DNA of 64,000 bases, from NCBI RefSeq assembly GCF_000503895.1, contig NC_022997.1, positions 702,501 to 766,500 on the forward strand. Direction: 5' to 3'. How positions within the stretch are numbered: the stretch's first letter is position 1; each line of letters opens with the position of its first letter. A program made the translations under genes and the position numbers. Below, piece after piece: positions 49,570-57,864 of this stretch. The notes under the pieces are model-generated. The model was given only the letters and a program-made list of their open reading frames with translations. It was not told the origin of the DNA and did no database searches. The stretch is from Hyphomicrobium nitrativorans NL23. GTDB taxonomy: Bacteria > Pseudomonadota > Alphaproteobacteria > Rhizobiales > Hyphomicrobiaceae.

Positions 49570-50265
49570 TTAAATACCCCCCAGCGATACGCGGCGTCTC
49601 TCGCCGAACGCTCTCGCCTTCGGCGGCATGCCTGGCGTGCTCATGAAAAGTCGTCGCCTACGCGGCGGACTAGGGGATGGCGCGACGTCTACAGATGATT
49701 ACTGGGGGCAACCTGTTAACGATGGTTGAAGACGCGGTGGCGCCCGTCGCGGCCGGCGTGGATCGCGCCGATCGCGCTCGCAAACCTCAGCAACGCATTC
49801 ATGCATGCGGGCCTAACGTTGACTTCCTTCATGCCTGGCCTATCTTCAGCGGCATGTCACAGTTTCCGACCCTCTTTATTGCGCGACGCTGGATCAAGCA
49901 TGTCTTGGCCCGGGACGTCGTTGCTGCGCTTTCTTAACAAGCCAGCAAACGACCTTCCCGGGGGCGTGTCTCACACACAGTGATGAGTTCATTGTGGTGT
50001 TGCACAGCGGAGCTGTGATCGTAGGCTTAGAGTCGTCATTCTGCGATTGGCGGAGGCATCTGCTCGCGCGAGCAGCGTCTCGGGTGCTTGCGCGCCAAGC
50101 GGCACCTTGGTTGCAATCCAGAGTCCGGCGAAGTCTCCGAGCTTACGGGCAGCTCATTCCACAAAATATCGCAAGCAGTCGTTCGCCTTCTTCATGGAAG
50201 GGTGCCTCGCCGCGCCCGCTCGAAGGCTGAAAGCGACTTGCTCAGCAAGCTGCACGGAGATCGAT
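49570..50265. other. Non-coding stretch upstream of the autotransporter
   Basis: About 700 bp without a convincing gene; a frame at 49677-49937 has no ribosome site or known features. It should hold the autotransporter promoter. It is the last clear stretch before the small open frame and the integration site. Confidence 0.4.
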
Positions 50266-50379
50266 ATGCGCAAGCGTAAGGGCAAAGGCCGCAACGTACC
50301 TACTCCCGCCCGCAAATATTCCTACGAAGGCCGCAACAACACAAAGCGGGAGAAGAGGAAGGTGCAAGTCGCGGAGTGA
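50266..50379 (+). CDS. Possible small basic protein (37 residues)
   Basis: An ATG after a GGAGA ribosome site opens MRKRKGKGRNVPTPARKYSY and ends in KREKRKVQVAE. It is strongly basic (about 15 Lys/Arg in 37). This resembles small nucleic-acid-binding or ribosome-associated proteins but matches no family I recognise. Chance cannot be ruled out. Confidence 0.35.
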   Translation: MRKRKGKGRNVPTPARKYSYEGRNNTKREKRKVQVAE

Positions 50380-50520
50380 GCTGCTTCGCGCTGGGTAATC
50401 CGCGCAAGCCGGAAGACCAACGGGGACGATAGGTGTTTGAGTAGGTTCCAGGTCGGCCAGCCTCACGGAGGGGCATCGGGCGGGCACGGTGCTCGCCCGA
50501 CTGCCGCCCGCCCGCCCGCA

Positions 50521-50535
50521 TTGGTGCGTGACAGG
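50521..50535 (+). repeat. 15-bp direct repeat, left copy
   Basis: TTGGTGCGTGACAGG, exactly repeated at 50753-50767. This copy is to the left of the tRNA fragment, which is unexpected for an arm site of the element. Confidence 0.7.
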
Positions 50536-50579
50536 ACGGTCCGTGCGTTGGAGGGATTTGCGTAAGTTCTTGATTGAAT

Positions 50580-50623
50580 TGGTGGAGCCGAGGGGAATCG
50601 AACCCCTGACCTCTGCAGTGCGA
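50580..50623 (-). other. Truncated 3' end of tRNA-Ala(CGC): attachment site attL
   Basis: On the minus strand this reads from T33 and anticodon CGC through TGCAG, variable loop AGGTC, T-arm AGGGG-TTCGATT-CCCCT and CGGCTCC-ACCA. The 5' half, including the D-arm and the 5' side of the anticodon stem, is missing. This is the classic remnant left when a tyrosine integrase inserts at the anticodon loop of a tRNA gene. The intact gene should be at the other end of the element, beyond 64 kb. Confidence 0.85.
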
Positions 50624-50752
50624 TTGTGACCGGACATGTTTTTCTATGTTCTTCGATGCTTGCTCATGTTCGTTTCAAGCGTCTGTAATAAAAGAATAAT
50701 TTTGACATCTCGTGTGGGCAAGCCATAACATCGCCACGCTTCTAATGCTGTC

Positions 50753-50777
50753 TTGGTGCGTGACAGGTGCGTGACAG
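50753..50777 (+). repeat. 15-bp direct repeat, right copy, with an overlapping second copy
   Basis: TTGGTGCGTGACAGG at 50753-50767 is followed by an overlapping GGTGCGTGACAG at 50766-50777. These lie between attL and the integrase, where arm-type binding sites are expected. Confidence 0.6.
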
Positions 50778-50831
50778 AATCCAGCACCTCAACAAATACA
50801 GACCATTGACCCCTGACCTCTTTTGTTTGGC

Positions 50832-52118
50832 ATGCCGACGCTGAAAGCAAATCATCGGGTGATCAAGGCTGCGAGGCCCGTGGACGGCCGGCGCACGCGC
50901 TATCGTATCGATGGCCTGGAAGGGCTTTGGCTCGACGTCAGCGTCACTGGCAAAGCCTACTGGTACATCCGCTATCAGCCAGGCGGACGCGGAACGCGCA
51001 CCGAACGGTGGTACCGCGTCGGCACGCGCGAGTCGGTGAGCCTTGCCGATGCCGGTCAGAAAGCGCGCAACGTTCTGACGGCCGCCTATGCCAACGAGCG
51101 CGACCCGCACGTTGAGCGAAAGGTCAAGCGCTCGGAGACTATGCGGTTCGCAGATCTGTACGACGACTGGCACAAGCGCCATGCTTCCGGTCTGGCGCGT
51201 GTGGCGACCGACGAGTCAACCTGGCAAACGCATATCAAGAATGGTCTAGGGCGCCAGCGGCTCACCGATCTGCGGCGCGGCGAGATTGGCAAACTGCGCG
51301 ACCGCGTAGCAAAGACCGGTGGCCCCATAGCCTCCAACAACGTTCTGGTCCTCATCAACCGCATCCTGAACTGGGGCGTCAACGAAGGGGTTCTTGAGTT
51401 CAATCCAGCAGCCCGCCTGCGTAAGGTTGGCGAGGTAAAGCCGCGCGAGCGGGTGTTGTCGCCTGCAGAGATTCCGACATTCTGGCGTGCGCTCGAAGCC
51501 ATGGAGGGAATGACGGGCGAGCATATGGGCAAGGCCGAGAAAGGCCGCATGCTCTCGCCGGCGACACGTTCCGCTCTGCGTTTGATGTTGTTGACAGGGC
51601 AGCGACGTACCGAAGTGGTCGAAGCGCGGAAGTCCGAACTGGAGCTGGATGGCAATGAGCCGGTCTGGATGATCCCGGGTGAGCGCACCAAGAACGGCCT
51701 GTTGCACCGCGTACCACTCTGCTCGATGGCCTGCGCGGAGTTCAAGAAGGCGGTTGCGGCAAGTTCAGCGTCGAGCCTCTATGTGTTCCCCTCGCCGGTT
51801 GCGGCCGAGGATACACCTATCCTGGCAAGTGCCGTTACACGCGCGATGGCGCGGCTCGTTGGCGAACTGAAGATCACTAAGGTCTCGCCCCACGACCTGC
51901 GCCGCACGGTAGGAACGGAAATGGCAAAGCTGGGCTTGCCGACGCATGTCCGTTCGCTCGTGCTCAACCACAGCGCCATCAGCCGCAGCATCACGGATGC
52001 CGTCTATAACCGTTATGCGTATGATAGGGAAAAGCGTGAAGCCTTGAGCGCATGGGAAGCGGAGTTGGCCCGCCTGTTGAGCGGAACAATACGAGTCGCC
52101 CACTGCGACGCCGAATGA
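50832..52118 (+). CDS. int: Tyrosine-family site-specific integrase (P4-like, DUF4102)
   Basis: A 428-residue recombinase. The N-terminal arm-binding domain has the DUF4102 look (YRIDGLEGLWLDVSVTGKAYWY), the core-binding domain is near 100-200, and the catalytic domain has Arg in LLTGQRRTEVVEA, HDLRRT, LNHSAIS and a Tyr in VYNRYAYDREKRE. All of the RHRH-Y set can be placed. It sits just right of the tRNA fragment and points away from it, the normal layout of islands using tRNA sites. The start is ATG 50832; a TTG 9 bases earlier is in frame. Confidence 0.93.
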   Translation: MPTLKANHRVIKAARPVDGRRTRYRIDGLEGLWLDVSVTGKAYWYIRYQPGGRGTRTERWYRVGTRESVSLADAGQKARNVLTAAYANERDPHVERKVKRSETMRFADLYDDWHKRHASGLARVATDESTWQTHIKNGLGRQRLTDLRRGEIGKLRDRVAKTGGPIASNNVLVLINRILNWGVNEGVLEFNPAARLRKVGEVKPRERVLSPAEIPTFWRALEAMEGMTGEHMGKAEKGRMLSPATRSALRLMLLTGQRRTEVVEARKSELELDGNEPVWMIPGERTKNGLLHRVPLCSMACAEFKKAVAASSASSLYVFPSPVAAEDTPILASAVTRAMARLVGELKITKVSPHDLRRTVGTEMAKLGLPTHVRSLVLNHSAISRSITDAVYNRYAYDREKREALSAWEAELARLLSGTIRVAHCDAE

Positions 52119-52163
52119 AGGCTGTGACTGTTCTGCTCCGGCCCGCTGCGCGTTTGTAATATC

Positions 52164-52883
52164 ATGCCAATAAGATTTACAATTGCGGAGCCCCGTGCGA
52201 TTAACGGCGATGTCGGCGGACAGCGCCGCATGAGGCGTCGCATGGCAGGACCCAAGCGCAGAGAGTCACGAAAATCTCCCGTTCGAGAGGCGCCAGAAGA
52301 GCTGGAGATTCCGCAACCGCCTCCTTTGCCAACTTTGCCAATAGGCGGACCGCTTCGCTCGTCACCGGTTCAGCGGCCAGATACCAAGCTTCTAGACACT
52401 TTGCTTCGCCACTTTGCTGATCAGCAGGAAGACCGGAGAATTTGGTCTGCGCCTACCACCCAAGCTGAAAAGGCAGTTTCCGCGATTGAAGACGCCCACA
52501 AACTCACGCTGCTGGAGCGCCTTGACCTGCGTTATGCCCTTGTTCGAGACCTAATCGATATCTTCCTCTCCAGATGCCCCATCCATGAAGACAGTCCTAA
52601 TCGCGCTCCCGAGCTTTGGTCTGACCGCGAGGGCAGGAAGGAAAATCCCGCGGCATTTCTGCGCCGCGTTTATGCGCGCTGGTACGGCCGCGGGATGACG
52701 CGCGCTGATATCAAGCTGCTCGATCCGCCGCTCTACCAGGCGCTTGCGGTCTGGATGCACCGCCATCCGGAGGAAACGCTAGCCGATATGCACTCTCCGA
52801 TGCAGGAGATCATGCGGCAGATCGACGAGTACTACGATCGGCGACGGCAATCGATCGCGCCGCGTAATAGACGCCGCAAGTAA
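52164..52883 (+). CDS. Hypothetical protein of the island
   Basis: A 239-residue soluble protein, rich in Arg and Pro at the N-terminus (about 1-70), then a helical part with LLDTLLRHFADQQEDRRIW, LTLLERLDLRYALVRDLIDI and AFLRRVYARWYGRGMTRADI. No catalytic motif or hydrophobic segment. The start is uncertain: ATG at 52164, 52230 or 52242. It follows int by 45 bp and may be an accessory recombination or maintenance protein; that is only position-based. Confidence 0.5.
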   Translation: MPIRFTIAEPRAINGDVGGQRRMRRRMAGPKRRESRKSPVREAPEELEIPQPPPLPTLPIGGPLRSSPVQRPDTKLLDTLLRHFADQQEDRRIWSAPTTQAEKAVSAIEDAHKLTLLERLDLRYALVRDLIDIFLSRCPIHEDSPNRAPELWSDREGRKENPAAFLRRVYARWYGRGMTRADIKLLDPPLYQALAVWMHRHPEETLADMHSPMQEIMRQIDEYYDRRRQSIAPRNRRRK

Positions 52884-53008
52884 ATTTCTGTGGATTAAAT
52901 TTACATATTGATTTAAGGTTTCTGTACGGCCAATTGGCCGTCGTCCTGCGTATCCCCCAAGTCAGTCGCAACACCGGCTGCGTGCTTCGGCGCGCAAGGA
53001 GTGCCCGC

Positions 53009-53263
53009 ATGTCTACTGCAAACCGAAAGGATCAATCACCCCTTCATCACCTGCGCACCCTCACGTTGAAGGAAGTGCGCTCGATCGTCCGCTACACGCC
53101 GCAGCATATTCTGCGTCTGGAGAAGGCCGGTAAGTTCCCTCGCCGCATCCGGCTTGGAGAAAACCGCATCGGCTGGCTGCTGACGGATATTGAGGACTGG
53201 CTCAAGGCCCGCCTCCCCGCGCAGACGTATCGCGCCGATCCCGAGCCCGCAGACGCGCTCTAG
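53009..53263 (+). CDS. AlpA-family DNA-binding protein (excisionase-like)
   Basis: An 84-residue MerR/AlpA-type winged helix-turn-helix: LKEVRSIVRYTPQHILRLEK is the recognition region, followed by GKFPRRIRLGENRIGWLLTDIEDWLKARL. AlpA proteins of P4-like elements switch on or assist the integrase during excision. ATG 53009 follows AAGGAG; the longer frame to 52934 is less likely. Confidence 0.85.
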   Translation: MSTANRKDQSPLHHLRTLTLKEVRSIVRYTPQHILRLEKAGKFPRRIRLGENRIGWLLTDIEDWLKARLPAQTYRADPEPADAL

Positions 53264-53348
53264 AACCGCCGACAACTCAAGCGATCATCGACACGCGGCT
53301 GTCTGGGCCGCGTGCTCGATCCTGCACGCCAATCACTTTGGAGGTGCC

Positions 53349-53636
53349 ATGCCCCGCTTCTATGAAGAAGCAGCGCACCTGCTGCTGATCGTTCTCACGC
53401 ACGGCGTTGTACTCGGCGTCGAGCGCAATCATCTGGCCGTTCTCTACGACTTCGCCGGCGAACTGGACCGCGTCATGGCAATGCGACGCTCGCATGCCGA
53501 TACTGCTGAAATCCTGCTCGACAGCATGATCCTCTGGGGCTTCTTCGATGTACCGCCTGATCGGCGTAAGCGCCTTCTGGCCATAATCGGCACTTTCATC
53601 GGCAACCTGATGACGATCCGAAGGCCGGCTGCCTGA
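53349..53636 (+). CDS. Hypothetical protein of the island
   Basis: A 95-residue mostly helical protein: MPRFYEEAAHLLLIVLTHGV, LYDFAGELDRVMAMRRSHAD, RRKRLLAIIGTFIGNLMTIR. ATG 53349 follows TGGAGG. Two moderately hydrophobic helices may be membrane-associated or buried. No family recognised. Confidence 0.5.
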   Translation: MPRFYEEAAHLLLIVLTHGVVLGVERNHLAVLYDFAGELDRVMAMRRSHADTAEILLDSMILWGFFDVPPDRRKRLLAIIGTFIGNLMTIRRPAA

Positions 53637-53681
53637 GCGCCGAGAAGGCGAGCGTCGATGTTCGGCCAGCAATGGAGGTCC

Positions 53682-54158
53682 ATGATGACCAAGCGCACGC
53701 AGAAGAAGGAGAGGATGGTACTGCCGCCTATCCTTCCCGGCGAATGGCGGGGGGACTTTCTCGGCGGTGGAACGATCAATATGGGGCAGGTCGTTCAGGA
53801 CGGTCCGCCGCGCCAGTCCGTCGAGTTCTCGTACATGATTTTGTCCGCTGCCTTCTCGATGACCAAGCACGCATTTCAGTGGCCCGGCATCGTGATGATC
53901 ATGGCGCCCACGCCGATGAAGCCAGTTTATGAAAACGCCGGCACGTTGATGAAGATGAAGGAGCTGCCGTCACTGACGTTGGCGCTCGATGCAACGCGTG
54001 AGCAGTTTTCGGATCTGATGCGGTTGTTCGAGGCGCGGCGCATTAAGAAGTTCCATTTCACAATTGAGGCGGTTGCGGAGGCTGAGGTGGCGACCTGGCC
54101 TATCCGCAGCTGGGGCATGATGACCTGCATTGAAGAATGCCCTCGACCCCAAAGGTGA
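53682..54158 (+). CDS. Hypothetical protein of the island
   Basis: A 158-residue protein (MMTKRTQKKERMVLPPILPG, GEWRGDFLGGGTINMGQVVQ, SLTLALDATREQFSDLMRLF). The last part resembles a small alpha/beta domain. The first start after a GGAGG site is 53682; a start at 53658 adds eight residues. It ends inside the first iteron of the replication region, only 7 bases after it begins. Confidence 0.5.
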   Translation: MMTKRTQKKERMVLPPILPGEWRGDFLGGGTINMGQVVQDGPPRQSVEFSYMILSAAFSMTKHAFQWPGIVMIMAPTPMKPVYENAGTLMKMKELPSLTLALDATREQFSDLMRLFEARRIKKFHFTIEAVAEAEVATWPIRSWGMMTCIEECPRPQR

Positions 54159-54476
54159 GAAAGTGGGCTGATCCCGGAGTCGCGACAGGGAGTCCAAGGA
54201 GTCGCGCCCTCCCCGAAAGGTGAGAAAATGGGCGGGCCGGATTCAAGCCAAGCGATTCCTTGGATTCGCGCACAGCTAAAGGTGAGAGATTGGGCGGATC
54301 ATAGAGTCGCGCGCGGATTTCCGCGGGTTTCGCTGCATCTGAAAGGTGAGAAATTGGGCGGGCGTCCAGATGGGTCCCAGTCCGCCAGCTTTTGTATGAG
54401 CCCAAAAGTGAGGAATTGGGCGGGCCAAAGGTGAGAAATGCCAAAGGTGAAATTCACTTCTTGACGTCTCACCTTT
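54151..54476 (+). other. Iteron cluster 1 (direct) and rep operator
   Basis: Five 18-base copies of AAAGGTGAGAAATTGGGC or close variants start at 54151, 54216, 54278, 54342 and 54404. A partial copy lies at 54427, then a half-site pair in opposite orientation (AAAGGTGA at 54443 and TCTCACCTTT at 54467). Spacing is irregular, about 62-65 bp. The final inverted pair sits directly upstream of rep and is the usual place for autorepression. Confidence 0.88.
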
Positions 54477-54502
54477 CAATCCGCACGCTCAATGCCGTAA
54501 GC

Positions 54503-55408
54503 ATGCGAAAGATTTCACAACTCATCGACGCAGGCAGTTTCGAGGTCCACGAAGAAGCCAAACTGCCAAGCAAACTACTGGCCACCGACATGAAGGTGAC
54601 GGGCCAGCCTCTTGATCCTGCCCATATGGGACGCATCATCAAGCCGCGCGAACTGGTCGACATTATCGAGCTGACCCCGCTTAATCGCAGCGAAACCATC
54701 CTCTACAATCAACTTCTCGCCAATGCGTGGAACAACATCAACACGCAGCGCATCCACAAGGTGCTGAAAGCGTCCCTGCGCGGCTCTCATCAAAGCAATG
54801 ATCGCCTCGAAGACGCCTTCGACAAGCTTATGGCGGCGTGGGCCAAGATCCGTGCGCGCGACCCGCAAACCGGCAGGATGTCGACGTTCCGCGTCCATTT
54901 GATCGGAACCAACAAGGAAGAGGATCGCGAGGACGGGTACTTCTATTATACATTCCCGCCGGACCTTCTCGCTGTCATTCAGCAGAGCAAGGCCTGGGCG
55001 ACCATCAAGACCCACATCATGTACGCGCTGCGCTCCAAATATTCGATCCGTCTCTATGAGATGATCGAGCGCCGCATCGGCATGTACAAACAGCACGAGG
55101 AGTTCACCGTCGACGAGTTCCGCGCCATGCTGGGGGTGCCAGCAGGCAAGCTGGAACGCTTCGCAGAGTTCAACAAGCACTGCCTCAAGCCTGCCCTTGC
55201 GGAGGTCAATCAGCTGACCGACTTCTACGTGGACGTCCTGGCGGTGAAGAGAGGCCGTGCCGTCGATAAGTTGATGGTCGCCTGGCACAAGAAATCGGTC
55301 AAAGAATTGCAGGCCGCTTTCGACGAGCGCGAGCGCAGCCGCGTCGGCCGTGAGGCCCGCCAGAACCGCAAGCTCGAGACCATCCGTTTCGATGATGAGA
55401 ATTCATAA
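54503..55408 (+). CDS. rep: Rep_3-family plasmid replication initiator
   Basis: A 301-residue initiator built of two winged-helix domains, as in RepE/Pi/RepA. Characteristic segments are ELTPLNRSETILYNQLLANAW, FPPDLLAVIQQSKAWATIKTH, YALRSKYSIRLYEMIERRIG and the PAGKLERFAEFNKHCLKPAL near the C-terminus. It would bind the surrounding iterons as monomer and repress itself as dimer at the inverted half-sites. ATG 54503 is used; no strong ribosome site is visible. Its presence means the element can probably replicate autonomously after excision. Confidence 0.9.
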   Translation: MRKISQLIDAGSFEVHEEAKLPSKLLATDMKVTGQPLDPAHMGRIIKPRELVDIIELTPLNRSETILYNQLLANAWNNINTQRIHKVLKASLRGSHQSNDRLEDAFDKLMAAWAKIRARDPQTGRMSTFRVHLIGTNKEEDREDGYFYYTFPPDLLAVIQQSKAWATIKTHIMYALRSKYSIRLYEMIERRIGMYKQHEEFTVDEFRAMLGVPAGKLERFAEFNKHCLKPALAEVNQLTDFYVDVLAVKRGRAVDKLMVAWHKKSVKELQAAFDERERSRVGREARQNRKLETIRFDDENS

Positions 55409-55414
55409 TTCGAC

Positions 55415-55558
55415 GCCCAATTTCTCACCGATAAGCTCAGAAACCCTTCCGCGCGCCCATTCTCTCACCGCAGCACGCCCGATCTCTCACTTTAAGCGCC
55501 CATTTCCTCACCGCTCATCGCCCAATATCTCACCTGTAGCGCCCATTTCCTCACTTTT
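55415..55558 (-). other. Iteron cluster 2 (inverted, regular 21-22 bp spacing)
   Basis: Six copies of the same iteron in opposite orientation (GCCCAATTTCTCACC and variants) start at 55415, 55455, 55477, 55498, 55520 and 55541. The last five are spaced 21-22 bp, two helical turns, the classic layout of an iteron origin. They directly follow rep. AT-rich DNA (about 55565-55640) lies next to them and could be the melting region. Confidence 0.9.
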
Positions 55559-56100
55559 GGCCGTCTAATGTGTTGATATATTTAGAACATTTTGCCCCTG
55601 AATCTGAATCTTGAATCATGAAAAAAGAGAAGCGTGCCGCGCCACGTGAAACAACCGACCGACAACTAGGGTCAAAGGCGGCTCGGTAAGGCGGGCCGAT
55701 ATATGGAATGGCCGCATAGCGGCCATAAGTGTAGGTCCCCTCACCCTTCGTTCGCGCAAGCGCTCACTCCGCCGCGCCTGATAGCAATGGTATCCGCTCG
55801 CGCGGATGAGTCATGCAAGGAGTCGATGGGATCAACATCGATTGCGAATATCACCAATAGCACTTGCGGAAAGGTCGTTGGGTTTGGCGGGTGGGGAGCT
55901 TATGGGTACAACCATCCTAAAGGGCGGGCGCCTGCCTCGTGGATAGGCCGCAATTGCCTATAGGAGGGGGCGTGATGCGCCTGATCCATGATTGGGGCTG
56001 GTCGACCCTGCGTTGATCGATGCTCAATGCCGCGCCTTCCTATGAGCCGTTCCGGTTTTGAGCGTCGTTGCAACAATTCCGCGGCCGATCCTGGCCGCCG
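55559..56100. other. Probable origin region: AT-rich DNA and a dyad
   Basis: The stretch after the iterons is AT-rich near 55570-55630, then has a perfect hairpin ATGGCCGC-ATA-GCGGCCAT at 55708-55726. No credible gene: frames at 55703-55963 are unlike the neighbours. With clusters 2 and 3 on either side this is the likely replication origin, by position. Confidence 0.55.
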
Positions 56101-56104
56101 GCCC

Positions 56105-56205
56105 AAAGGTGAGACGCCGCCCATTTTCTCACCTTTCGGGCTCTTTGCTGCCCGGAAAGCCGCGCGTTTCCGGGCAAAGGTGAGACCGCGCCCTCTTTCT
56201 CACCT
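56105..56205. other. Iteron cluster 3 (two inverted pairs)
   Basis: AAAGGTGAGA-N4-GCCCATTTTCTCACCTTT starts at 56105 and AAAGGTGAGA-N4-GCCCTCTTTCTCACCTTT starts at 56174, 69 bp apart. Each pairs a half iteron with a full inverted one, so these are strong dyads and may serve handcuffing or repression of the following gene. Confidence 0.85.
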
Positions 56206-56284
56206 TTGATTCCGGCCATGGCTGGGGATGGATTGCCGGGCTGCCGTTGACCGCCGACGCGCAGAGCCGCACGCTGACATTCGC

Positions 56285-56512
56285 ATGGCCAGTGATCCCG
56301 TTCTCATCGCGTTTGCCGTCAGGCGCGCCACCTCATCCAACAAGCCCGTGTGGACACGTATCGGCTGCGCCTATCCGCATGATACCGGCGCCGGGTTGAC
56401 CGTAGTCCTCGATGCCCTGCCGACGGATGGCCGCATCGTGCTGTTGGAGCGCGATTTTGATGATGATGAGCGCATCCTGCGGCAGGCGCGAAAGCGCGGC
56501 GCACTGACTTAG
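56285..56512 (+). CDS. Small conserved element-associated protein of unknown function
   Basis: A 75-residue protein. The segment VWTRIGCAYPHDTGAGLTVV followed by LDALPTDGRIVLLERD resembles short proteins often seen on alphaproteobacterial plasmids and integrative elements, whose function I cannot name. ATG 56285 has no strong ribosome site; the frame runs back to 56228. Its stop overlaps the 3' end of the convergent hipA. Confidence 0.6.
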   Translation: MASDPVLIAFAVRRATSSNKPVWTRIGCAYPHDTGAGLTVVLDALPTDGRIVLLERDFDDDERILRQARKRGALT

Positions 56513-57864
56513 CGTTTGCGCGCAGTCTTCGCTGCTTTGCTCTTTTTCGCAGCGGGTGGCTTTTTAGGCTTCGCAGATTTTTTGGCTGCTGGTGGCGTCT
56601 TGGCTGCAGGCTTCTTCGACGATCTTGCGGGTTTCGATGACGCCGGTGCGATGCGCGCAGTGATCATTGACGCAGATTTTTTTGAGACGCCCGCATCGGC
56701 CGCGACGTCTGGCCACTTGGCGATGGCCGAACGGACCTCGTCGAGGATGGCCTCGCCTTTCTTGAGGCCATGCTTCTTTGCGAGCGCACGCAGATGTTCG
56801 ACGCCGGGGCCCCTGCCCTCGCCCATCACCATCATGCTCTGCTCGCCCGCCGGTCCGCTCGAAAAAATCAGGTCATAGGCCGGTGCAAGCGACCATTGCC
56901 CGGTTTCATCGTCGAGCAGATATGAAAAATTCTTCGCGTGATCGTCGCGGTTATGGGCAAGCACGTTGAAGCAAGCCAGGCGGAAGGCCTTTTCGACCTG
57001 AGTGATGTCCTTGGTCAGGACCTGCGTCGCTTTCAGGAACGCGTCGTAATCGAGCGACGGCGTGCGGTGGTCCGCATGCAAAAGCCCGGATAAGCTGTGC
57101 ATATGGACGCGGCGGTCACCATCGCGATCAAAGCGCTTGATCCCGAAATACCGCTTCTTCTTCGCGCCGAAGAGATGGGTCTCCGGCATGTCGATGCCAG
57201 CCGCCCGCGCCATGAGGCTGTAAGCGTATTCGATCGGCCCTACATCCGCTTCATCAAGCTGCGATGGAAACTTGATCATCCAGTGCGCATAGCCGGGCGG
57301 CAGACTTGCCGGCCCGTGGATGATCTTTTTCTTGTCTGCGCTGACCTGCGCTACGACCTTGGGCCGCGCGCCGGCTGACGCCCCGTTGAGCTTCAGAAGC
57401 TTGTCGACGATGGCCCCCTGCTCGCCTTTCAGCACCGTAGCGGCGTCCGCGGCCAGTTTGTCGAGCGTGAGCACGATGGGCTCGCCGTCGCTATCGCTGT
57501 GGTCCGGCTCGTAACTCAAGGCGCCCATGCCGTGCCGTCCGACATACGCCAGCCGGTCGAGCGGTGTCAGGCTGCCGCGTAGAATACCTGCGCGCTCGAC
57601 GGCGCGATCCAGCAACAGCCGTCCCCAGCCGTCGGGCAGGCTGTCATTGAAGACGCCGAACAAGCCGTCAAATGGGACCGGTTCGGCAATCACGATGCCC
57701 GCACGCGCCGGAAGCTGGAAAGGCGAAATCTGCAAGCCGCTGCTCAGGAAATCAGGATCGTATTCGAACAGGATGCGCCGGGCCTGCGTCGCCAGACGCC
57801 CGACCTTGCGCCGCTTGCGGCCGTCGAGGAACACGTTGAGCAATGCGGTAGGAACGTATTTCAC
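56509..57864 (-). CDS. hipA: HipA-family serine/threonine kinase toxin with a histone-like tail
   Basis: A 451-residue HipA kinase: N-terminal subdomain with RLATQARRILFEYDPDFL, P-loop-like GASAGARPK, catalytic HNRDDHAKNFSYL and metal-binding APAYDLIFS. HipA toxins phosphorylate a target (glutamyl-tRNA synthetase in Escherichia coli) and stop growth. The last about 50 residues are unlike normal HipA: a Lys/Ala/Pro-rich run such as KKPAAKTPPAAKKSAKPKK that looks like the histone H1 or AlgP tail and should bind DNA or RNA. The start overlaps the hipB stop by 4 bases. Confidence 0.88.
   Translation of the reverse strand: MKYVPTALLNVFLDGRKRRKVGRLATQARRILFEYDPDFLSSGLQISPFQLPARAGIVIAEPVPFDGLFGVFNDSLPDGWGRLLLDRAVERAGILRGSLTPLDRLAYVGRHGMGALSYEPDHSDSDGEPIVLTLDKLAADAATVLKGEQGAIVDKLLKLNGASAGARPKVVAQVSADKKKIIHGPASLPPGYAHWMIKFPSQLDEADVGPIEYAYSLMARAAGIDMPETHLFGAKKKRYFGIKRFDRDGDRRVHMHSLSGLLHADHRTPSLDYDAFLKATQVLTKDITQVEKAFRLACFNVLAHNRDDHAKNFSYLLDDETGQWSLAPAYDLIFSSGPAGEQSMMVMGEGRGPGVEHLRALAKKHGLKKGEAILDEVRSAIAKWPDVAADAGVSKKSASMITARIAPASSKPARSSKKPAAKTPPAAKKSAKPKKPPAAKKSKAAKTARKR

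Noticed and set aside
50580-50660. A complete tRNA gene at the integration site
   Set aside because: Only the 3' half from the anticodon loop is present; the D-arm and 5' acceptor strand cannot be found upstream on the minus strand.
54151-55558. CRISPR array (repeats of about 18 bp in the rep region)
   Set aside because: The repeats are too short and point in opposite directions, spacers vary from 3 to 47 bp, and no cas genes are near. They are iterons.
55703-55963. 86-codon frame in the rep origin region
   Set aside because: Unlike neighbouring genes in composition, no ribosome site, and it spans a hairpin within the likely origin.
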